A stretch of 46,185 nucleotides of DNA from an uncultured Akkermansia sp. Its GTDB lineage: Bacteria > Verrucomicrobiota > Verrucomicrobiia > Verrucomicrobiales > Akkermansiaceae. The notes under the pieces were generated by a model, which searched no databases, was not told the DNA's origin, and saw only the letters and a list, made by a program, of their open reading frames with translations. Within the stretch, counting starts at the first letter, position 1. Each line of letters starts with the position of its first letter. Shown piece after piece: positions 46,165-46,185 of the stretch. Position numbers and translations under genes: made by a program. Location of the stretch: NCBI GenBank assembly GCA_947588735.1, contig CANQAD010000009.1:1-46185 (forward strand). Reading direction: 5' to 3'.

Positions 46165-46185
46165 GTTCAAAGTATGCTAGAGTAA

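Overview
The window (about 46 kb, moderately GC-rich, dense coding on both strands) looks like a chromosome segment of a host-associated Gram-negative bacterium, most likely a verrucomicrobial (PVC-group) lineage related to Akkermansia. This is inferred from LpxA and an RND pump (outer membrane), a giant classical autotransporter, a secreted M60-type peptidase of the mucin-active class, several large secreted proteins of no common family, and scarce Shine-Dalgarno sequences. No database search was possible, so the taxonomic call is tentative.

Layout. 1-3009: C-terminal part of an RND efflux permease. 3017-6754: two minus-strand genes encoding exported proteins with closely related ankyrin modules, one fused to an M60-like zinc peptidase domain. 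6755-7750: gene-free, repeat-bearing DNA. 7751-8545: rpmI-rplT with a terminator. 8562-10591: an iron-type alcohol dehydrogenase and a secreted carboxymuconolactone-decarboxylase/cupin fusion. 10649-10889: a 241-bp MITE. 10984-12434: lpxA and an overlapping HAD phosphatase gene. 12493-20613: a 2706-residue autotransporter, followed by an AT-rich regulatory region and a decayed fragment of a second HAD phosphatase gene. 21814-26077: ferritin-like protein, DegT-like aminotransferase, folC and ahcY, all on the minus strand. 26385-30289: a five-gene plus-strand operon of unrecognised envelope proteins (a 39-residue membrane peptide, a coiled-coil membrane protein, a periplasmic protein and two lipoproteins), with a promoter, paired palindromic operators and a strong terminator. 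30594-34561: groEL, groES, dnaK. 34798-36549: a GH13 amylase-family enzyme. 36622-40927: purC, a double-PurS gene, purL and purQ. 41006-41504: a second MITE next to a decayed inverted third copy. 41545-42375: Hsp33. 42394-46022: a translationally coupled pair, a transglutaminase-like membrane-anchored protein and a redox-dead thioredoxin-like protein.

How genes work together. Purine synthesis forms one complete FGAM-synthase operon. The chaperones DnaK, GroEL/ES and Hsp33 lie within 12 kb. ahcY-folC link methyl and folate metabolism. The rest is mostly cell-surface biology.

The most interesting signals are: (1) a family of about 241-bp MITEs with 15-bp terminal inverted repeats and 10-bp target duplications; (2) the operator-controlled five-gene envelope operon; (3) the paralogous ankyrin pair with the M60 fusion; (4) -10 boxes lying 6-9 nt before several start codons, suggesting leaderless transcripts; (5) a ferritin with a dismantled ferroxidase centre; (6) a tandem PurS; and (7) a 19-bp tandem operator upstream of dnaK.
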